A stretch of DNA of 64,000 nt from an uncultured Pelagibacteraceae bacterium. Its GTDB lineage: Bacteria; Pseudomonadota; Alphaproteobacteria; Pelagibacterales; Pelagibacteraceae. The notes beneath the pieces are model-generated. The model did no database searches and was not told the DNA's origin. It saw only the letters and a list, made by a program, of their open reading frames with translations. Of the stretch, positions 62,569-64,000 are shown in pieces. Position numbers and translations under genes: made by a program. Position 1 is the stretch's first letter. Each line of letters begins with the position of its first letter. Where the stretch lies: positions 30,911 to 94,910 of the forward strand of contig CACGHX010000002.1 of assembly GCA_902573065.1 (NCBI GenBank), in the 5' to 3' direction.

Positions 62569-63313
62569 AATTATTCCATGTTTAGATGTTAAAAATGGAA
62601 GAGTTGTTAAAGGTATTAACTTTGTTGAATTAAAAGATGCTGGGGATCCAGTGGAACAAGCTAAGATTTATAGCGATGGTGGAGCTGATGAGATTTGTTT
62701 TTTAGATATTACTGCATCAAATGAAAATAGAGACACAATCATTGATATTGTTAAAAAAACTTCAAAGGAATGCTTTGTACCACTAACTGTTGGAGGTGGT
62801 GTAAGAACTATTCAAAACATTACCGATTTATTACTAGCTGGAGCAGATAAAGTTTCTATTAATACTGCAGCTGTAAAGAATGTGGGTTTTGTTAAAGAAG
62901 CCTCTAAAAAATTTGGATCCCAATGTATTGTTGTAGCGATTGATGCTAAGAATGTTTCTGATAATAAGTGGGAAGTTTTTACACACGGGGGAAGAAATAA
63001 AACTGGCATCGATGCTGTAGAATTTGCAAAGCAAGTAGAGTTTAACGGAGCTGGAGAAATTCTATTGACCTCAATGGATAAAGACGGAACTAAATCTGGT
63101 TATGATGTTGATTTATTGAAAGCAATTACAAAAAGTACAAATATTCCTGTTATTGCCTCTGGAGGTGTTGGAACATTGGATCATTTGTATGATGGTATAG
63201 TAAAAGGTGGGGCAAGTGCAGTTTTAGCTGCCTCCATATTTCACTACGGTGAATTTAAAATTAAAGATGCCAAAGAATATTTGAATTCTAAAAATGTATC
63301 AGTAAGGTTATAA
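62555..63313 (+). CDS. hisF: Imidazole glycerol phosphate synthase subunit HisF
   Basis: Cyclase partner of HisH. The 252-residue barrel has [18 protein letters not shown] (catalytic Asp), [37 protein letters not shown] (second Asp) and [10 protein letters not shown]. Its ATG lies inside the small basic ORF. Confidence 0.97.
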   Translation: MLKNRIIPCLDVKNGRVVKGINFVELKDAGDPVEQAKIYSDGGADEICFLDITASNENRDTIIDIVKKTSKECFVPLTVGGGVRTIQNITDLLLAGADKVSINTAAVKNVGFVKEASKKFGSQCIVVAIDAKNVSDNKWEVFTHGGRNKTGIDAVEFAKQVEFNGAGEILLTSMDKDGTKSGYDVDLLKAITKSTNIPVIASGGVGTLDHLYDGIVKGGASAVLAASIFHYGEFKIKDAKEYLNSKNVSVRL

Positions 63314-63314
63314 G

Positions 63315-63587
63315 ATGTTTGAAAACCTGGAACAACTAATAAAAATAATTAGGGAGAGAAAAAATTCTTCTCCTGATAAATCTTATACGAACAAACTTCT
63401 TAATGATAAAAACTTAAGTGTTTCAAAAGTAAAAGAAGAGATTGCTGAATTAATTGAGTCTGTAGAAAAAAATTCAAATAAAGTACATGAAGCCGCTGAT
63501 GTCATTTATCATTTAATGGTTTATTTGGAGGCTAATAATATAAATATCGAAGATGTAATGGATGAACTAAAGAAAAGACAAAAATGA
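63315..63587 (+). CDS. hisE: Phosphoribosyl-ATP pyrophosphatase
   Basis: Second step of histidine synthesis. The 90-residue MazG-like helical protein has SYTNKLLND, the acidic metal motif KVKEEIAELIESVE and HEAADVIYHLMVYLEANNI. It overlaps the HIT gene by four bases. Confidence 0.95.
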   Translation: MFENLEQLIKIIRERKNSSPDKSYTNKLLNDKNLSVSKVKEEIAELIESVEKNSNKVHEAADVIYHLMVYLEANNINIEDVMDELKKRQK

Positions 63588-63940
63588 GTTACGATAAAAA
63601 TAATATATTTGCAAAAATTCTTAGAGGTGAAATTCCTTGCAAGAAAGTTTACGAAAATGATCATGTTTTAGCTTTTCACGATATTAATCCTCAAAAAAAA
63701 ATACATGTTTTAGTAATTCCAAAAGGTGAGTATGTTGACTTAAATGATTTTAATAATAAGGCTTCAGACAAAGAAATAGTAGAATTTAACAAAGCTATAA
63801 CACATGTATCAAATTTATTAGGTGCAAAAGAAAAGGGTTATAGAACTTTAACAAACATTGGAAATGATGGTGGTCAAGAAGTTCCTCACTTACATTTTCA
63901 TATTTTCGCAGGCGAAAATATAGGTAAAATGGTTTCTTAA
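63584..63940 (+). CDS. HIT family protein (HinT-like nucleotide hydrolase)
   Basis: A 118-residue histidine triad protein that cleaves nucleoside phosphoramidates or binds nucleotides. It has NIFAKILRGEIPCKKVYE, AFHDINPQKKIHVLVIPK and the triad HLHFHIFAGE. The overlap with hisE suggests it is the last gene of the his operon. About 60 AT-rich bases after its stop hold nothing recognisable before the window ends. Confidence 0.93.
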   Translation: MSYDKNNIFAKILRGEIPCKKVYENDHVLAFHDINPQKKIHVLVIPKGEYVDLNDFNNKASDKEIVEFNKAITHVSNLLGAKEKGYRTLTNIGNDGGQEVPHLHFHIFAGENIGKMVS

Positions 63941-64000
63941 ATTATTAATTTTCATCTGGGATTAGAAAAAAATTTTTTTTAATAATAGAATTTTTTATTA

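Overview
The window reads as chromosomal DNA of a streamlined, very AT-rich alphaproteobacterium, most likely of the SAR11 clade (Pelagibacterales). The evidence is the low GC content, the near absence of spacer DNA (many stop/start overlaps and converging genes that overlap at their stops), the lysine- and isoleucine-rich proteins, the hemE-DUF299 origin neighbourhood typical of alphaproteobacteria, and the TRAP transporters. No insertion sequences, prophage genes, CRISPR arrays or plasmid genes are visible. No stretch longer than 300 bases lacks a gene. The largest gaps are 52752-53028 (putative oriC), 21111-21288 (an unexplained hairpin) and 1801-1961 (a structured leader).

Layout. (1) 1-4137: rpsP (cut by the window edge) and ffh on the minus strand, diverging from dapF-ftsY-HPP across a highly structured spacer, so both SRP GTPases flank it. 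(2) 4129-16437: a long minus-strand block with two FMN 2-hydroxyacid dehydrogenases, an aminotransferase, a GlcD-type flavoprotein, a D-2-hydroxyacid dehydrogenase, a TRAP transporter (dctP-Q-M), an amidase, a tiny membrane protein, an EamA permease and an alpha/beta hydrolase. It looks like an uptake and oxidation module for an organic acid. (3) 16447-21110: a PagL-like outer-membrane protein and the cytochrome c maturation genes ccmC-D-E-F-G-H. (4) 21289-28308: mixed housekeeping genes (HspQ-like, YciB, DUF2794, Bax inhibitor-1, aldo/keto reductase, IalB-like, argG, PsiE-like, SDR, histidine phosphatase). (5) 28369-31110: a light-related cluster with a photolyase-like flavoprotein of unusual domain order, a 43-residue DUF2256 zinc protein and a PhrB-type cryptochrome/photolyase homologue. 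(6) 31140-36515: folD, YggT, MscS, hemD, hemC, tsaD, EVE protein. (7) 36536-43858: acetyl-CoA synthetase with a polylysine head, then two sodium:solute symporters. (8) 43912-48984: rpe, a frameshifted heparinase-like gene, purH, phhB, tRNA-Gly and a methyltransferase. (9) 48990-57000: rho-hemJ-hemH-hemE to the left and ppsR-maf-(small ORF)-aroE-coaE-dnaQ to the right of the putative oriC, with secB and fxsA beyond. Genes on both sides point away from the origin. (10) 57457-63940: Tim44-like and Smr proteins, hslVU, and a histidine operon hisB-H-A-(small basic ORF)-F-E followed by a HIT protein.

Genes working together: ffh and ftsY form the co-translational targeting pathway. Six ccm genes serve cytochrome c assembly. 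hemC, hemD, hemE, hemH and hemJ supply haem. acs and the DUF4212/SSS symporter pair probably take up and activate acetate or a similar acid. Four genes absent from the ORF track or too short for it were found by reading: 5802-5978, 29500-29631, 54425-54577 and 62434-62568. All family assignments come from recognising motifs by eye; no database search was possible.
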